Shown here in pieces: positions 8,593 through 19,080 of a stretch of 64,000 nt of DNA (positions are counted from its first letter, which is position 1; each line of letters opens with the position of its first letter). The DNA lies in NCBI GenBank assembly GCA_947489425.1, contig CANLDL010000003.1, positions 124,001 through 188,000 of the forward strand, read 5' to 3'. The notes beneath the pieces were generated by a model. That model was not told where the DNA came from, ran no database searches, and saw only the letters and a list, made by a program, of their open reading frames with translations. A program made the position numbers and the translations under genes. This stretch comes from an uncultured Pseudomonadales bacterium (lineage in GTDB: Bacteria > Pseudomonadota > Gammaproteobacteria > Pseudomonadales > Cellvibrionaceae).

Positions 8593-9207
8593 TTAATCCG
8601 CTAGAATATTTTTATTATTTTCGACAAGTTCTTCAGCTTCGTGAGAGGCAATAATCATCTCTCGTTTACCAGTGATAATGGCGTAAAGTGCCTGCACACA
8701 GCGAAGCACAAATAAAGCCAAACCAACCGGCAGCATTAAGTAAGCTACCCAGCGCGGTAAACGCTCATCTGGTCCGTAAATAAATTCAGGCAGCGAAATC
8801 GCTTCCATTCCAAAGCCTGTATCATAAAATAGTTTCCAGTATTTCCAAGCACCACCTTTGCCAGATTCAAAGCCAAACAAACTAATCCACTCAGCAGAAA
8901 TAAAAGTAATACCATAAACAATACATGCGAGCGCACCAAATATTGTGCACGCCTTAAAAACTGGTTTTGAAAACTTTCTAATGAGAATATCCACACCTAA
9001 GTGAATACCACGTTTAATGCCATAACTCATTCCAAATAAAATCAACCATGCAAACAACACTTGTGTGAGTTCGAGCGCACTACCCCAGCCGGAGTTAAAT
9101 ACATAGCGAGCAACAACCTGGCTAAAGGTGATCAGTACCATCAGGCCCAATAAAAGTGCAATAAAATCCTCTTCGAGTCTATCGATAATTCTCGATAATT
9201 TTTTCAT
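8593..9207 (-). CDS. dctQ: TRAP transporter small permease DctQ
   Basis: A 204-aa membrane protein with the four-helix DctQ layout: ALLLGLMVLITFSQVVARYVF, then LEL TQVLFAWLILFGMSYGIKRG with the conserved G-x-H-L-G-V-D that follows, and two further hydrophobic segments. It contains an inserted soluble loop at about residues 108-150, longer than in the smallest members. It bridges DctP and DctM. The gap of 177 bp to dctP carries two hairpins that could reduce downstream expression relative to the binding protein. Confidence 0.88.
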   Translation of the reverse strand: MKKLSRIIDRLEEDFIALLLGLMVLITFSQVVARYVFNSGWGSALELTQVLFAWLILFGMSYGIKRGIHLGVDILIRKFSKPVFKACTIFGALACIVYGITFISAEWISLFGFESGKGGAWKYWKLFYDTGFGMEAISLPEFIYGPDERLPRWVAYLMLPVGLALFVLRCVQALYAIITGKREMIIASHEAEELVENNKNILAD

Positions 9208-9314
9208 AATCGTATGCCAACAAATAATATAGGTGCGTTATTTAATAACGCCTGAGAAATAAATACTTATTATTATGATAGTTTTGAATACTGCTGATTT
9301 TTTCACTAAATATT

Positions 9315-9361
9315 AAAAGGCTTACTGATTTTAGATACATTAAAAATACAGCAAGCCTTTT
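9315..9361 (-). terminator. Intercistronic hairpin between dctP and dctQ
   Basis: An inverted repeat (AAAAGGCTTACTG at 9315-9327, CAGCAAGCCTTTT at 9349-9361; one mismatch) ends in a T-run in both directions. A second small dyad GCGTTATT/AATAACGC lies near 9233-9252. This placement after a solute-binding-protein gene commonly gives partial termination or 3'-end protection so that more binding protein than permease is made. Confidence 0.6.
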
Positions 9362-9384
9362 AAGCGTGAACAGAAGGCTCGTTA

Positions 9385-10377
9385 CTATTTGCCCGCAGCT
9401 ACAGCTGCATCAATAGTGTCTTGGCCAACATCTTTAGCAAATTTATTCCATACAGGGCGCATAACGGTTACCCATGCTTGGCGTTGAGCAGGTGTTAGAG
9501 TGACAATTTTTCCGCCCGCAGCGAGTATTTTTTGCTTACTTGCTTCGTTAACTTCTGTAGAACGTGCATTTGCCTTATTAGTCTCTTCTTTAAAAATAGT
9601 TAAAAACTGCTCACGCACATCTTTTGGCAAGCTGTTTAACCAACTTTTAGACGTTACCGCCAGATAAGTCAGTAGCTGGTGATTAGTCTCTGTTGTACCA
9701 TTTTGCACTTCAAAGAACTTCTTAGTGAAAATGTTTGACCATGTATTTTCTTGCCCATCAACAACACCCGTTTGCAATGCACCATACACTTCTTTAAAGG
9801 CAAGCTTTTGTGCATTACCACCAATAGCTTCTACCATAGCTACCGCAACATCAGAGGTTTGCACACGGAACTTAAGACCTTCGGCATCACTCGGTGATAT
9901 TAAAGGTTTGTTTGCAGAAAAATGCTTTAGGCCATTATAAATATAAGAAAGCCCAACATAGCCTTTGTTTTCAATAGCACCCAACAACTCTTGACCTTTA
10001 GGGCCTTGAGTAAATTTATTCACTGCTTCCATATCACTAAATAAGAACGGGAAATCAAAAATACGGTATTTTTTAGTAAAGGCTTCAAACTTAGATAAAG
10101 AAGGTGCCGCTACCTGTACATCACCCAGTAATAGAGCCTCCATCACTTTGTTATCATCAAACAGTTGTGAACTTGGGAATAGCTGCATACACGCTTTGCC
10201 ATTCATTTCGCTATTAATGCGATTAGCAATAGCCGTAGCTGCTTCACCTTTAGGGTGACCCGTTGCCGCAGTTACAAAACTAAATTTGATAACGCGCTCG
10301 CCCGGATCGCACTGAGCAAAAGTGTTAGCACTAAAAATAGTTGCAGCAATAGCCGCCATACTGAATAATTTTTTCAT
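9385..10377 (-). CDS. dctP: TRAP transporter solute-binding protein DctP
   Basis: I chose the ATG at 10377 (330 aa): GGAGAA lies upstream and the protein then starts with a signal peptide (MKKLFSMAAIAATIFSANTFA). The mature protein is a DctP-family periplasmic receptor: IKFSFVTAATGHPKGEAA near the start, GLKFRVQTSDV containing the substrate-carboxylate Arg, and GVVDGQENTWSNIF. The ligand is probably a C4-dicarboxylate or related organic acid, inferred from the linked DctBD system; the exact ligand cannot be read from sequence. A sigma-54 promoter lies about 115 bp upstream of the start. Confidence 0.92.
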   Translation of the reverse strand: MKKLFSMAAIAATIFSANTFAQCDPGERVIKFSFVTAATGHPKGEAATAIANRINSEMNGKACMQLFPSSQLFDDNKVMEALLLGDVQVAAPSLSKFEAFTKKYRIFDFPFLFSDMEAVNKFTQGPKGQELLGAIENKGYVGLSYIYNGLKHFSANKPLISPSDAEGLKFRVQTSDVAVAMVEAIGGNAQKLAFKEVYGALQTGVVDGQENTWSNIFTKKFFEVQNGTTETNHQLLTYLAVTSKSWLNSLPKDVREQFLTIFKEETNKANARSTEVNEASKQKILAAGGKIVTLTPAQRQAWVTVMRPVWNKFAKDVGQDTIDAAVAAGK

Positions 10378-10489
10378 TGAGTTCTCCACTAAGGTGTCAT
10401 TATTATAAAAATTTATGTTTATTATTTTGATTATTACGCGTGTTACTACGCATATTATTGCGCATAAAAGTTTCAAGCAGGGGTTTAAT

Positions 10490-10505
10490 AGCAAGGCATA
10501 TGCCA
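10490..10505 (-). promoter_or_regulatory. Sigma-54 promoter of dctPQM
   Basis: On the minus strand TGGCATATGCCTTGCT fits the -24/-12 consensus (GG and GC exactly ten bases apart, TTGC box intact). It lies about 115 bp upstream of dctP and downstream of two putative activator sites, as expected for a promoter switched on by the adjacent NtrC-type regulator DctD. Confidence 0.75.
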
Positions 10506-10588
10506 AAATCGCAGCAATTATGCAAGCGATTGATTTTATTATTATTTTTAAATATCACATTTTAGAGAAAGAATGATTTCGAAGGTTT

Positions 10589-10606
10589 ATGTTACCCAAA
10601 CAACAC
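10589..10606 (-). promoter_or_regulatory. Putative DctD activator site, promoter-proximal
   Basis: On the minus strand GTGTTGTTTGGGTAACAT, 16 of 18 bases identical to a second copy 34 bp further upstream. It has partial dyad symmetry (TGT...ACA). It lies about 85 bp upstream of the -24 box, a normal distance for sigma-54 enhancer binding. Confidence 0.55.
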
Positions 10607-10622
10607 ATCAAAATACTCTACA

Positions 10623-10640
10623 ATGTTACCTAAACGACAC
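10623..10640 (-). promoter_or_regulatory. Putative DctD activator site, promoter-distal
   Basis: On the minus strand GTGTCGTTTAGGTAACAT, the second copy of the repeated element. The 34-bp offset is about three helical turns, which would let two DctD dimers bind the same DNA face. It lies only 13 bp downstream of the dctD stop codon. Confidence 0.55.
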
Positions 10641-10653
10641 ATTGAGAAAACAG

Positions 10654-12000
10654 CTAATTAACCTGTAATTGGTATTTTTTCATCTTTTCATAGAGAGCTT
10701 TACGGGATAATTGCAACTGCTCGTAGGTCTTTTTAATACTGCCTTCATTTTTATTTAGTGCATTGGCGATCAATCGCTTTTCTATGGTAGCCATCTGTTG
10801 CGACAGGCTCTCTGCCTCAGAGATCTCTATCAAGCTCTCTTGTAGGTTATCTTGCTCCAGCCCTAAATCTAAACCCAGTACCCAGCGGTCTGCCATATTG
10901 CGTAACTCGCGCACATTACCCGGCCATTCATAACTCATTAGCTGCATCATTAAAGCCGGGGTATATTCGGGGATTTCTTTTCGGTAACGCGTACGGGCTT
11001 CGCGCGCAAGATGATGCAACAGCAATGGAATATCGTCTTTTCTTTCACGCAAAGGCGGTATGGTGAGCGTGACAACGTTTAGGCGGTAATATAAATCGGC
11101 CCTAAAAAGCAGCTGTTGGCTGGCAAGTTCCAAGTCAGTTTTAGTCGCTGCGATAAAACGGATATCGAGATTAATTATTTTATTAGAGCCCAATCGTTCA
11201 ATAGAGCGAGTCTCGATAACACGTAATAATTTAACCTGTAACTCTAGCGGCATCGATTCAATTTCATCTAAAAAAATCGTGCCACCATTAGCATATTCAA
11301 GCTTACCGACTCGCTGTTTATTCGCGCTGGTAAACGCACCCGATTCGTGTCCAAATAACTCGGATTCCATCATCTCGACAGGTATCGCACCACAATTTAG
11401 TGCAATAAAAGGTTTATCCTTACGGCTACCCTCTTCATGCAATGCCCTTGCGACCACCTCTTTACCTGAGCCAGTCTCGCCCCAAATTAAAATATCAACA
11501 TCGGTCTGCGCCAGCGCTACAATTTCGGCACGTAAATTAAGCATGGCGGCCGTACGCCCTACCAAGCGCTTATCCAGACCATCTTGGCTCGCAAGTTCAT
11601 CGCGCAGATTTCTATTTTCTAGTACCAAGCGACGCTTTTCTAAACCGCGAGAAACCGCTCCTACTAGGCGCTCAGCTGCAAATGGTTTTTCGATAAAATC
11701 ATAAGCACCATTGCGCATAGCATTAACCGCCGTCGAGACATCACCGTGTCCGGTAATAACAATGGTAGGCAAGGCCGGATCAATTTCTAGTACTTTTGAC
11801 AATAGCTCAATGCCATCTATTGTTGGCATTTTAATATCGGTGATTATTACGCTATACATATTGCGCGTAATATTATTAAGCGCTTCATGGCCATCGTCAT
11901 AAGCGTCTACCTCATAGCCGGCCAACTGCAAGCTTTGGGCTAATGCGTGGCGTAAGTCTTCATCGTCATCTACAATTATTACTTTTGCATTTTCAATCAT
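10654..12000 (-). CDS. dctD: Sigma-54 response regulator DctD
   Basis: A 448-aa NtrC-family activator. The receiver domain holds the acidic pocket DDD at 11-13, phospho-acceptor Asp55 and the K of IEKPF. The AAA+ domain has Walker A GETGSGKE and LFGHESGAFTSA, a variant of the sigma-54 contact loop GAFTGA. Walker B is GGTIFLDE. The Fis-type HTH at the C terminus reads NEGSIKKTYEQLQLSRKALYEKMKKY. It lies 45 bp downstream of dctB and upstream of dctPQM, all on one strand. It most likely activates the sigma-54 promoter at 10490-10505. Confidence 0.93.
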   Translation of the reverse strand: MIENAKVIIVDDDEDLRHALAQSLQLAGYEVDAYDDGHEALNNITRNMYSVIITDIKMPTIDGIELLSKVLEIDPALPTIVITGHGDVSTAVNAMRNGAYDFIEKPFAAERLVGAVSRGLEKRRLVLENRNLRDELASQDGLDKRLVGRTAAMLNLRAEIVALAQTDVDILIWGETGSGKEVVARALHEEGSRKDKPFIALNCGAIPVEMMESELFGHESGAFTSANKQRVGKLEYANGGTIFLDEIESMPLELQVKLLRVIETRSIERLGSNKIINLDIRFIAATKTDLELASQQLLFRADLYYRLNVVTLTIPPLRERKDDIPLLLHHLAREARTRYRKEIPEYTPALMMQLMSYEWPGNVRELRNMADRWVLGLDLGLEQDNLQESLIEISEAESLSQQMATIEKRLIANALNKNEGSIKKTYEQLQLSRKALYEKMKKYQLQVN

Positions 12001-12045
12001 TCTTCACCAATTTATAAAATGATAGATTCCAAGGACATGGATAAT

Positions 12046-13902
12046 TTATTTTTTCAAGGGTAAACGCAACTCAAAGACCGTACCGTAATGTTGCTTACCC
12101 TCATCTTCGCGAAGCTTAATAAGCCCTTTAAAATCATTAATTAATGTCGAGACAATAAACAGGCCCAAACCTAAACCATTACCAGTTTGTTTAGTCGTGT
12201 AAAAAGCATTAAACATATTACCTTTAACCTCTTGCGAAATACCACAGCCAGTATCTTTTACTAGAATAGTCGCATGACTGCCTTCATCATCAATACCCCA
12301 TTCGATATCTACTTGCTTGTCAGCTGATTGCGCCACCGCATCCATAGCATTAGTCACAAGGTTAGTAATCATTTGTAACAGCTTACCTTGCTCGCCTTTG
12401 AGTTGGATTTTCTCTTTTGGCGCAAACAATTGCAACGAGACTTGCTGCTTTTTTGCCTGAGGCGAAAGTAAAATAATCAATTCGTCCATCACAGCATCAA
12501 TTAAAAAAGCTTCGCTCTCATGGGTTGATTTGTGCGCAAAGCGCCTTAGGGTACTGGTCAGGTTTGCCATTTTATCAACCAATAATTTAATACGCTGTAA
12601 ATTTTCTATAGCAGGTGTGGCATTGTCCTTTTCTATAAAAATGGCAGCATTATCGGCGTAGGAGCGGATAGCAGTTAATGGCTGATTATATTCGTGGGCA
12701 AGAGCAGTAGACATTTGGCCAATACCTGCAAGCTTTGCAGCTTGCATTAACTCATCTTGCGCTTCTCGCAAGTGCTCTTCTGCATTACGCCTCTCTTCTA
12801 TTTCTATATTCAGGCGCTCATTACTCGTTAACAACTCGTGGGTTCTATCGCGGACTTGGCGTTCGAGACGCAGAGAAAAAGCTTGCTGCGAGCGCTGTTC
12901 TTTTAATATGCGCTTTTGATGTGTTCTCCACATAAAAAGTGTCATCAGTGCTAGCAATAATAATAGAAACGCTATAAGAACAACATTATTGCGCTGAGAG
13001 GTAATATCATCGTAATTAACAAAAGTATGAATATCCCAATTAAGTAGCGCAATATATTGAGAGTACTGCAAGAAATCTCTGCCTTGCTTTCTTTCAAGTG
13101 CTTCTTTAAATTTTATTTTACTGCTTGATTTTTTTGGTGGAGCATTCAGCAAATACTTTTTGTTATTGACTACTTGTTTAGACGAATTTTTTTTAATAAT
13201 GCCTTGAGCATCTGTTGAATATCCATGCTCTGATATAAAATCATTAGGAGGTGCTTCGAAATACCCCAGACGCCATTCTTTAATATTAGATAACAATACT
13301 CTTTGCTTCGCATCTGCCACAATGATTGGATCAGGCAATAACACTAACACCTGCTCTAGGCTCTCTAAACTGAGCCTGACCACAACCACACCGAGTATCT
13401 CGTCCTTATAAAATATGGGAGAGGCTATAATATAAAGCCGCTGCTCAAGCTCTGTAACAATATTGCCACGCCCCAAACCACCCTGTATAGCACTTTTAAA
13501 ATAGCTTTCTTGTGCGATATTGCCCGCATCAACACCGGACTGATCTCGCCTGAGTACATTGCCTTTTTTATCTGCAATCCAAATATCGCTGGCACCACTA
13601 ATACCAATAAAATCTAGAGTTAATTGATTAGAGCTAGGCAGGATATCAAGTGGATTACGCGCGCGCAGTGCTAAAGCGACATCGGGACGGCGAGCAATCA
13701 ATGCAGCAAGTACGGTGTATTTTTCCATACTTGTTTTAAGGGTTGCCGTTTGAAAAGCAAGTGTACTTTGCATACGCGATTTGGCAGTATCCACCACATT
13801 GCGCTCAGCGAAGTAGGCAACAACCATCAAAACAAAAAAAGAGGCAATAATTGCATAAACATAAATGAGCCAATCACGACTTGCTACATTATTATTTATC
13901 AT
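12046..13902 (-). CDS. dctB: Sensor histidine kinase DctB
   Basis: A 618-aa membrane sensor kinase. TM1 is near residues 12-30, a periplasmic double-PDC (dCache-like) sensor spans about 40-300 (DIWIADKKGNVLRRD; ESYFKSAIQGG; LYIIASPIFYKDEILGVVVV), and TM2 is at 305-325. A coiled-coil linker leads to the H-box HEYNQPLTAIRSYADNA with His403, then the HATPase domain with GLGLGLFIVSTLI. This is the DctB architecture for extracellular dicarboxylate sensing. It pairs with the adjacent dctD. Confidence 0.93.
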   Translation of the reverse strand: MINNNVASRDWLIYVYAIIASFFVLMVVAYFAERNVVDTAKSRMQSTLAFQTATLKTSMEKYTVLAALIARRPDVALALRARNPLDILPSSNQLTLDFIGISGASDIWIADKKGNVLRRDQSGVDAGNIAQESYFKSAIQGGLGRGNIVTELEQRLYIIASPIFYKDEILGVVVVRLSLESLEQVLVLLPDPIIVADAKQRVLLSNIKEWRLGYFEAPPNDFISEHGYSTDAQGIIKKNSSKQVVNNKKYLLNAPPKKSSSKIKFKEALERKQGRDFLQYSQYIALLNWDIHTFVNYDDITSQRNNVVLIAFLLLLLALMTLFMWRTHQKRILKEQRSQQAFSLRLERQVRDRTHELLTSNERLNIEIEERRNAEEHLREAQDELMQAAKLAGIGQMSTALAHEYNQPLTAIRSYADNAAIFIEKDNATPAIENLQRIKLLVDKMANLTSTLRRFAHKSTHESEAFLIDAVMDELIILLSPQAKKQQVSLQLFAPKEKIQLKGEQGKLLQMITNLVTNAMDAVAQSADKQVDIEWGIDDEGSHATILVKDTGCGISQEVKGNMFNAFYTTKQTGNGLGLGLFIVSTLINDFKGLIKLREDEGKQHYGTVFELRLPLKK

Positions 13903-13942
13903 AATGACTCATTATTTTTATAGCGCCCTCGAATCTATTTCA

Positions 13943-16195
13943 TTAATCGCCAATATTTATTGCATCAACTTTTTGAAATCCTCGCGGCAGCTTATGACCG
14001 CGACGCCCTCTCTCACCACGATAATGATCAAGTTCCGATAATTTGAAACTTGCGTGACGCTTGCCAGAAAACACAGTTAGTTTTTGCTTGCCGCTAATTA
14101 AGCCTGCTGCAATAACAAATTCTTCGCGTGCTTGTACGCGCGCTGGTGCAATGCTTAACAGCTTATTCCCCTTACCGCGAGCAAGCTCTGGCAAATCAGT
14201 AAAAGGGAATAGCAACATACGACCTTCGTTACTAATAACAACGACATTAATTTCATTGTCTGTATCGGCATTAACTAAAACAGGAGGTAATACTTTTGCA
14301 CCTTTGGGTAAGCTAAGCAAAGCTTTACCCGCTTTATTTTTAGTATAAAGATCACCAAGCTTAGCAATAAAACCATAACCCGCGTCGCTTGCTATTAGCA
14401 CTCGTTGCTCATCCTGCCCCATAAGTAAGCCAGTAAATATCGCGCCACTGGGCGGATTTAAGCGGCCACTTGCAGGTTCGCCTTGGCCACGTGCCGAAGG
14501 TAAGGTATGAGAAGCAATGGCATAGCTACGACCGGTTGAATCTATCAGTAGTGCATTTTGGTTAGATTTGCCACGGGCTGCCAGCTTAAAGCCATCGCCA
14601 GATTTATAATTAAGTGCAGTAGCATCAACATCATGGCCTTTAGCCGCACGAATCCAACCTTTTTCAGAGACAATAACCGTAATGGGGTCGCTGGTTAATA
14701 AATCCGTTTCACTTAGAGCTTGAGCATCTTCACGCACAACCAGTGGCGAGCGACGATCATCGCCGTGCTTATCGGCAATCTCTTTTAATTCTTTCTTCAC
14801 TAGATTTTTTAACTTAACAGCGGAGCCTAGCAAAGACTCAAGAGTATTACGCTCTTTTGTCAGCTCATCTTGCTCGCCACGGATTTTAATTTCTTCGAGC
14901 TTAGCAATTTGGCGTAGTTTTAATTCTAGTACTGCCTCTGCTTGAACCTCGGTGATTTTAAAACGTTTAATCAACTCCTGCTTTGGCTTATCTTCGTGGC
15001 GAATAATTTCGATCACTTCATCTATATTTAAAAATGCAGCGAGATAACCCTCTAATATATGCAAGCGTTTTAAAATTTTATCGAGCCTAAACTGTAAGCG
15101 GCGACGTACTGTCACCATTCTAAACTTAAGCCACTCGCTCAAGATTGTTGCTAGTGGTTTTACTGCAGGTAAACCATCGATACCAATCATATTCATATTA
15201 ATGCGATAGGTACGTTCTAAATCCGTTGTCGCAAACAAGTGATTCATCAATTGATCAACATCAATACGATTGGAACGTGGGATAATTAACAAGCGCGTTG
15301 GGTTTTCGTGATCGGACTCATCGCGTAAATCTGCCACCATAGGCAGTTTTTTCGCTTGCATTTGTGCTGCAATTTGCTCCATCACCTTAGCACCACTCAC
15401 TTGGTGAGGTAGCGCAGTGACTACAATATCACCGTCTTCTTTAGTCCAAAGTGCACGCATACGCAAACTACCACGGCCCGTTTCGTACATGCTGATGATG
15501 TCTTTTTTCGGCGTAATAATCTCCGCCTGTGTAGGCATATCGGGGGCCAAGACAAACTCACATAACTCTTCAGTCGTTGCTTTAGGGTTTTGCATTAAAT
15601 GGATAGTTGCATCGACTAACTCACGCAGATTATGGGGTGGGATATCCGTCGCCATACCAACAGCAATACCTGTGGTACCGTTAAGTAGGATATTTGGCAC
15701 CTGCGCTGGCAATATTTTGGGTTCCTCTAATGTGCCATCAAAATTAGGCAACCAATCTACAGTGCCCTGCCCAAGCTCACCCAACAACACCTCGCTGTAA
15801 GCCGTGAGGCGCGATTCCGTATAACGCATAGCTGCAAAGGATTTAGGGTCGTCGGGCGAACCCCAGTTACCCTGCCCATCAATCAGTGGGTAGCGGTAAG
15901 AAAAAGACTGCGCCATCAATACCATGGCCTCGTAAGCGGCAGAGTCACCATGTGGGTGAAACTTACCGATCACATCGCCCACGGTACGGGCAGATTTTTT
16001 AAATTTAGCCGTCGCCTTAAGCCCCAACTCACTCATCGCATAAACTATGCGGCGCTGAACAGGCTTAAGCCCATCACCAATATTGGGCAAGGCCCGATCT
16101 AAAATGACATACATGGAGTAGTCGAGATAAGCCTTTTCGGCATAATCTTTTAAAGAAATCGATTCATGAGTGTCTGGGGTGACCATTTCGGACAT
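13943..16195 (-). CDS. parC: DNA topoisomerase IV subunit A
   Basis: A 750-aa ParC. The breakage-reunion domain contains the catalytic Tyr125 ([10 protein letters not shown]). The quinolone-determining region reads [12 protein letters not shown], with Ser85 and Glu89 in the wild-type state. ParC rather than GyrA is indicated by length and by a C-terminal beta-pinwheel lacking the GyrA box (QRRGGKG). parE is not in this window. The stop lies 40 bp from the divergent-looking but same-strand dctB start. Confidence 0.96.
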   Translation of the reverse strand: MSEMVTPDTHESISLKDYAEKAYLDYSMYVILDRALPNIGDGLKPVQRRIVYAMSELGLKATAKFKKSARTVGDVIGKFHPHGDSAAYEAMVLMAQSFSYRYPLIDGQGNWGSPDDPKSFAAMRYTESRLTAYSEVLLGELGQGTVDWLPNFDGTLEEPKILPAQVPNILLNGTTGIAVGMATDIPPHNLRELVDATIHLMQNPKATTEELCEFVLAPDMPTQAEIITPKKDIISMYETGRGSLRMRALWTKEDGDIVVTALPHQVSGAKVMEQIAAQMQAKKLPMVADLRDESDHENPTRLLIIPRSNRIDVDQLMNHLFATTDLERTYRINMNMIGIDGLPAVKPLATILSEWLKFRMVTVRRRLQFRLDKILKRLHILEGYLAAFLNIDEVIEIIRHEDKPKQELIKRFKITEVQAEAVLELKLRQIAKLEEIKIRGEQDELTKERNTLESLLGSAVKLKNLVKKELKEIADKHGDDRRSPLVVREDAQALSETDLLTSDPITVIVSEKGWIRAAKGHDVDATALNYKSGDGFKLAARGKSNQNALLIDSTGRSYAIASHTLPSARGQGEPASGRLNPPSGAIFTGLLMGQDEQRVLIASDAGYGFIAKLGDLYTKNKAGKALLSLPKGAKVLPPVLVNADTDNEINVVVISNEGRMLLFPFTDLPELARGKGNKLLSIAPARVQAREEFVIAAGLISGKQKLTVFSGKRHASFKLSELDHYRGERGRRGHKLPRGFQKVDAINIGD

Positions 16196-16598
16196 AGAGT
16201 CTTCCTAGTGTTTAATTAAATTATATTTATAACTATTAATGAGCTACAGAAGCTAAGACATTTCAAGGCTGCTCAAATCTTTTATTGGGCGATTTAATCA
16301 CTAAGCAAGAATATTATCACCTTTTGGTAAGCTCTCACGTAAAAACCTCTCCAACTCGATTCAGCGACTATAAATAATAAGCCCTAAGCAAGCTGTGATA
16401 TAGATGGAATATGAGTATGGGATGTATTTTATTACAAACATCGCGACAAATAACCCCCAAATTTTTCACTCGATTATCTGGAAGAATCGACGACCTAAAC
16501 TATAGTTATTAGGTAGGTTAAGCATTACATACGCTTTGCAGTCTCATATTGGCTGATATAAGCGTGTCAATTGACAACTCAATAAGGGTAAAGGCAAC
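16196..16598. other. Intergenic region between divergent parC and chemoreceptor genes
   Basis: About 400 bp AT-rich, presumably holding both divergent promoters. The chemoreceptor start is preceded by AAGGGTAAAGG. I see no convincing sigma-28 flagellar promoter, no strong hairpin and no additional ORF. Confidence 0.5.
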
Positions 16599-18236
16599 AT
16601 GAGCAAAGCACACCTTAAGGTGGCGCCGTTACTGGTGATTCTGATATGTGGCATCATAGGTATTAGCGCCATAGGCAGCTACTTCTTTGGTATTTTACCT
16701 TCGATTATTCTCACTTTCAGTTCAGCTCTTTTTACTGCAACTGCCATTTACTGGCAAACGCTCCGGCCGTTAAATAAACAACTCACTACGTTTAAAGAGC
16801 GGTATTTTAGCGATAGAGCAGATATACACACCCAAACCGGTATATTAAAAGCACTAGACAGCAACCTACAAAAATCCAGCCAAACGGCCGCCGGTGTGGC
16901 TGATACTTGTTCAAATGTGGCCATTGCAGGCGCAGAGGTTTCTTTTGCCTGCGATGAACTTAAAAAACGTGTAAATAAGCAAATCAAAAGTATCGAAAGT
17001 CTTAATGAAACCTCCTCTATTGTCACTAATAATATACAAGATGCTTATCATGGAAGTAATCATCTCGGCGAACTCTCATCGCTTACTAATAAAGCAAGCC
17101 AAGAAGGTAGAAGCGCTATTGAATCAACAACTGCCGACATGGAAAGAACAGTCGATCAAGTCGAAGCTGTCGCTACACTAGTAAAAGAACTCGATAGTCA
17201 AACATCACAGATATTTAATATTACCAATGAGATTAATAGCATTGCCGAGCAAACCAATCTACTTGCACTAAATGCTTCTATCGAGGCTGCAAGAGCTGGA
17301 GAACATGGACGCGGATTCGCCGTTGTTGCCGATGAAGTACGTAATCTTGCAAGTAGAACAACTTCGTCGACAGGCGAGATAAGCGGGATGGCACAAAATA
17401 TCAATAAAGAAATATCGCGTGTTGGTACAGCGATGTCTGAGCTAATTAATGTGGTTAACGAAACCAAAGAAAAAACTAGCGAAGTTGACACATCCCTTCA
17501 AGAGATAAATACACAGTCAGAAAAAGTAGACGAACAAGTAATTAAGGCTCGCGATCGAGCTCAGCAAAATAGCCAACACCAAGCGGTTATTGCCAAAGAG
17601 TTTGAAGAGTTAATGCTCGAACTAAAATCAACGGGTGAAGATGTCGATAGCGTATTAGAACAATCGGGGGGGTTATCTCAGCGTGCAGAATATATTTATG
17701 AGCTACTCGGCGAAGATGTATTAAATGGTGAGCACAAACTTGTATTAACAAGAGCCCAAGAAGCCGTCGAGGCGATAGAAAATTGCTTTACTACCTCGAT
17801 ACAAAAAAACCTAATTACAGAAGCAGATTTATTTGATAGGAACTATGTACCAATAGAAAACACCAACCCACAAAAACACAGCACTCGCTTTGATGAATTT
17901 ACCGATAAAGTGCTACCCGATATTCAAGAGCCAATCTTAAAAGAAGAGTGTATTTTGTACGCAGGCGCTGTTGATAATAACGGTTACTTCCCAACACACA
18001 ACAATTGTTTTGCTCAGCCATTAACCGGCGATTACGACACAGACTTTATAAACAATCGTACCAAACGTATTTTTGATGACCCTACAGGATCACGATGCGG
18101 CAGCCACGACAAATCATTTTTAATCCAAACCTATAAACGTGACACAGGCGAGATTGTTCATGATTTATCGGTGCCTATTTTTCTTAATGGTAAACAATGG
18201 GGTGGGTTTCGCATAGGCTATAAATCTACCCATTAA
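16599..18236 (+). CDS. Methyl-accepting chemotaxis protein with C-terminal sensor-like domain
   Basis: A 545-aa protein anchored by a tight pair of hydrophobic segments (about residues 9-29 and 32-52) with essentially no periplasmic domain between. A coiled coil and the cytoplasmic signalling tip follow: [20 protein letters not shown] continuing to [15 protein letters not shown], about residues 215-250. After the return helix comes a globular C-terminal domain of about 170 residues (roughly 375-545). It contains [48 protein letters not shown] and [12 protein letters not shown]. It probably senses a cytoplasmic signal. No che genes are nearby. Confidence 0.85.
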   Translation: MSKAHLKVAPLLVILICGIIGISAIGSYFFGILPSIILTFSSALFTATAIYWQTLRPLNKQLTTFKERYFSDRADIHTQTGILKALDSNLQKSSQTAAGVADTCSNVAIAGAEVSFACDELKKRVNKQIKSIESLNETSSIVTNNIQDAYHGSNHLGELSSLTNKASQEGRSAIESTTADMERTVDQVEAVATLVKELDSQTSQIFNITNEINSIAEQTNLLALNASIEAARAGEHGRGFAVVADEVRNLASRTTSSTGEISGMAQNINKEISRVGTAMSELINVVNETKEKTSEVDTSLQEINTQSEKVDEQVIKARDRAQQNSQHQAVIAKEFEELMLELKSTGEDVDSVLEQSGGLSQRAEYIYELLGEDVLNGEHKLVLTRAQEAVEAIENCFTTSIQKNLITEADLFDRNYVPIENTNPQKHSTRFDEFTDKVLPDIQEPILKEECILYAGAVDNNGYFPTHNNCFAQPLTGDYDTDFINNRTKRIFDDPTGSRCGSHDKSFLIQTYKRDTGEIVHDLSVPIFLNGKQWGGFRIGYKSTH

Positions 18237-18279
18237 GCCATGCCACAGATAGCTCAATTCAATTAAGAGTTAGCTTCAG

Positions 18280-19050
18280 CTAAGTAAAATCGCCCAATTG
18301 GTATTGTAAAATAGACAGCGCCGTCAATGGTGCCGTTTCTGCTCTAAGTATTCGTGGGCCAACTGAAACCGACGTAAATTGTTGTCCATGCGCTATAGCG
18401 ATTTCTTCCTCACTCAAACCACCCTCTGGCCCAACGAGTAATATTATTTTTTTAGTCTCTGCTTTTTGCTTATCATTAAAGGAAAATGGCACAGCGTTAT
18501 AGGGATGTAATACATACTTTTCATCTACGCGATTCATGTCACCTGTCAGCCAATCGATTAATGCAGTAGGCACATTTACAATCGGCACACGTGTGCGGCC
18601 CGACTGTTCGCACGCACTCACAACAATTTGCTGCCAATGCAGTATCTTTTTTTCTAGGCGCTCTTTAGATAACTTAACAGAGTGTTTAACATCGGTAAAC
18701 TCGCTAATAATTGGCGAGATACTAGTTACACCCAATTCCGTTGCTTTTTGTAAAAGCCAATCAAAGCGGTCATTTTTAATTAAACAACAAGCCAGCTCTA
18801 TATCTAGCGTTGATTCTGTACCTGTTTTAGTAAACTCGCCAATTTCAACCACTGCTGCTTTTTTATTAGCCTCGACTAACCTTGCTTGATATTCGCCAGT
18901 AGTATCAGAAAGCTCACCATTAAATAAAACCAAATCCCTATTAGCTTTTAGGCGTAGTACAGTACATAAATAATGCGAAGTCTCTTTATCTAGGACGATA
19001 CGAGACTTCGGAGACAATACCTGCTTACAATATAGGCGAGGAATTCGCAT
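18280..19050 (-). CDS. rsmE: 16S rRNA (uracil-1498-N3)-methyltransferase RsmE
   Basis: A 256-aa SPOUT-class methyltransferase. The N-terminal PUA-like part begins MRIPRLYC, then HYLCTVLRLKANRDLVLFNG. The knotted C-terminal domain has LLVGPEGGLSEEEIAIA and LGPRILRAETAPLTALS-type ending (here VSVGPRILRAETAPLTALSILQYQLGD). Methylates U1498 of 16S rRNA using SAM. It is the last gene of the SAM-cycle block, 30 bp downstream of metF. Confidence 0.95.
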   Translation of the reverse strand: MRIPRLYCKQVLSPKSRIVLDKETSHYLCTVLRLKANRDLVLFNGELSDTTGEYQARLVEANKKAAVVEIGEFTKTGTESTLDIELACCLIKNDRFDWLLQKATELGVTSISPIISEFTDVKHSVKLSKERLEKKILHWQQIVVSACEQSGRTRVPIVNVPTALIDWLTGDMNRVDEKYVLHPYNAVPFSFNDKQKAETKKIILLVGPEGGLSEEEIAIAHGQQFTSVSVGPRILRAETAPLTALSILQYQLGDFT

Positions 19051-19080
19051 AATACTTAGTACAATTTTTAAGTGTTTGTT

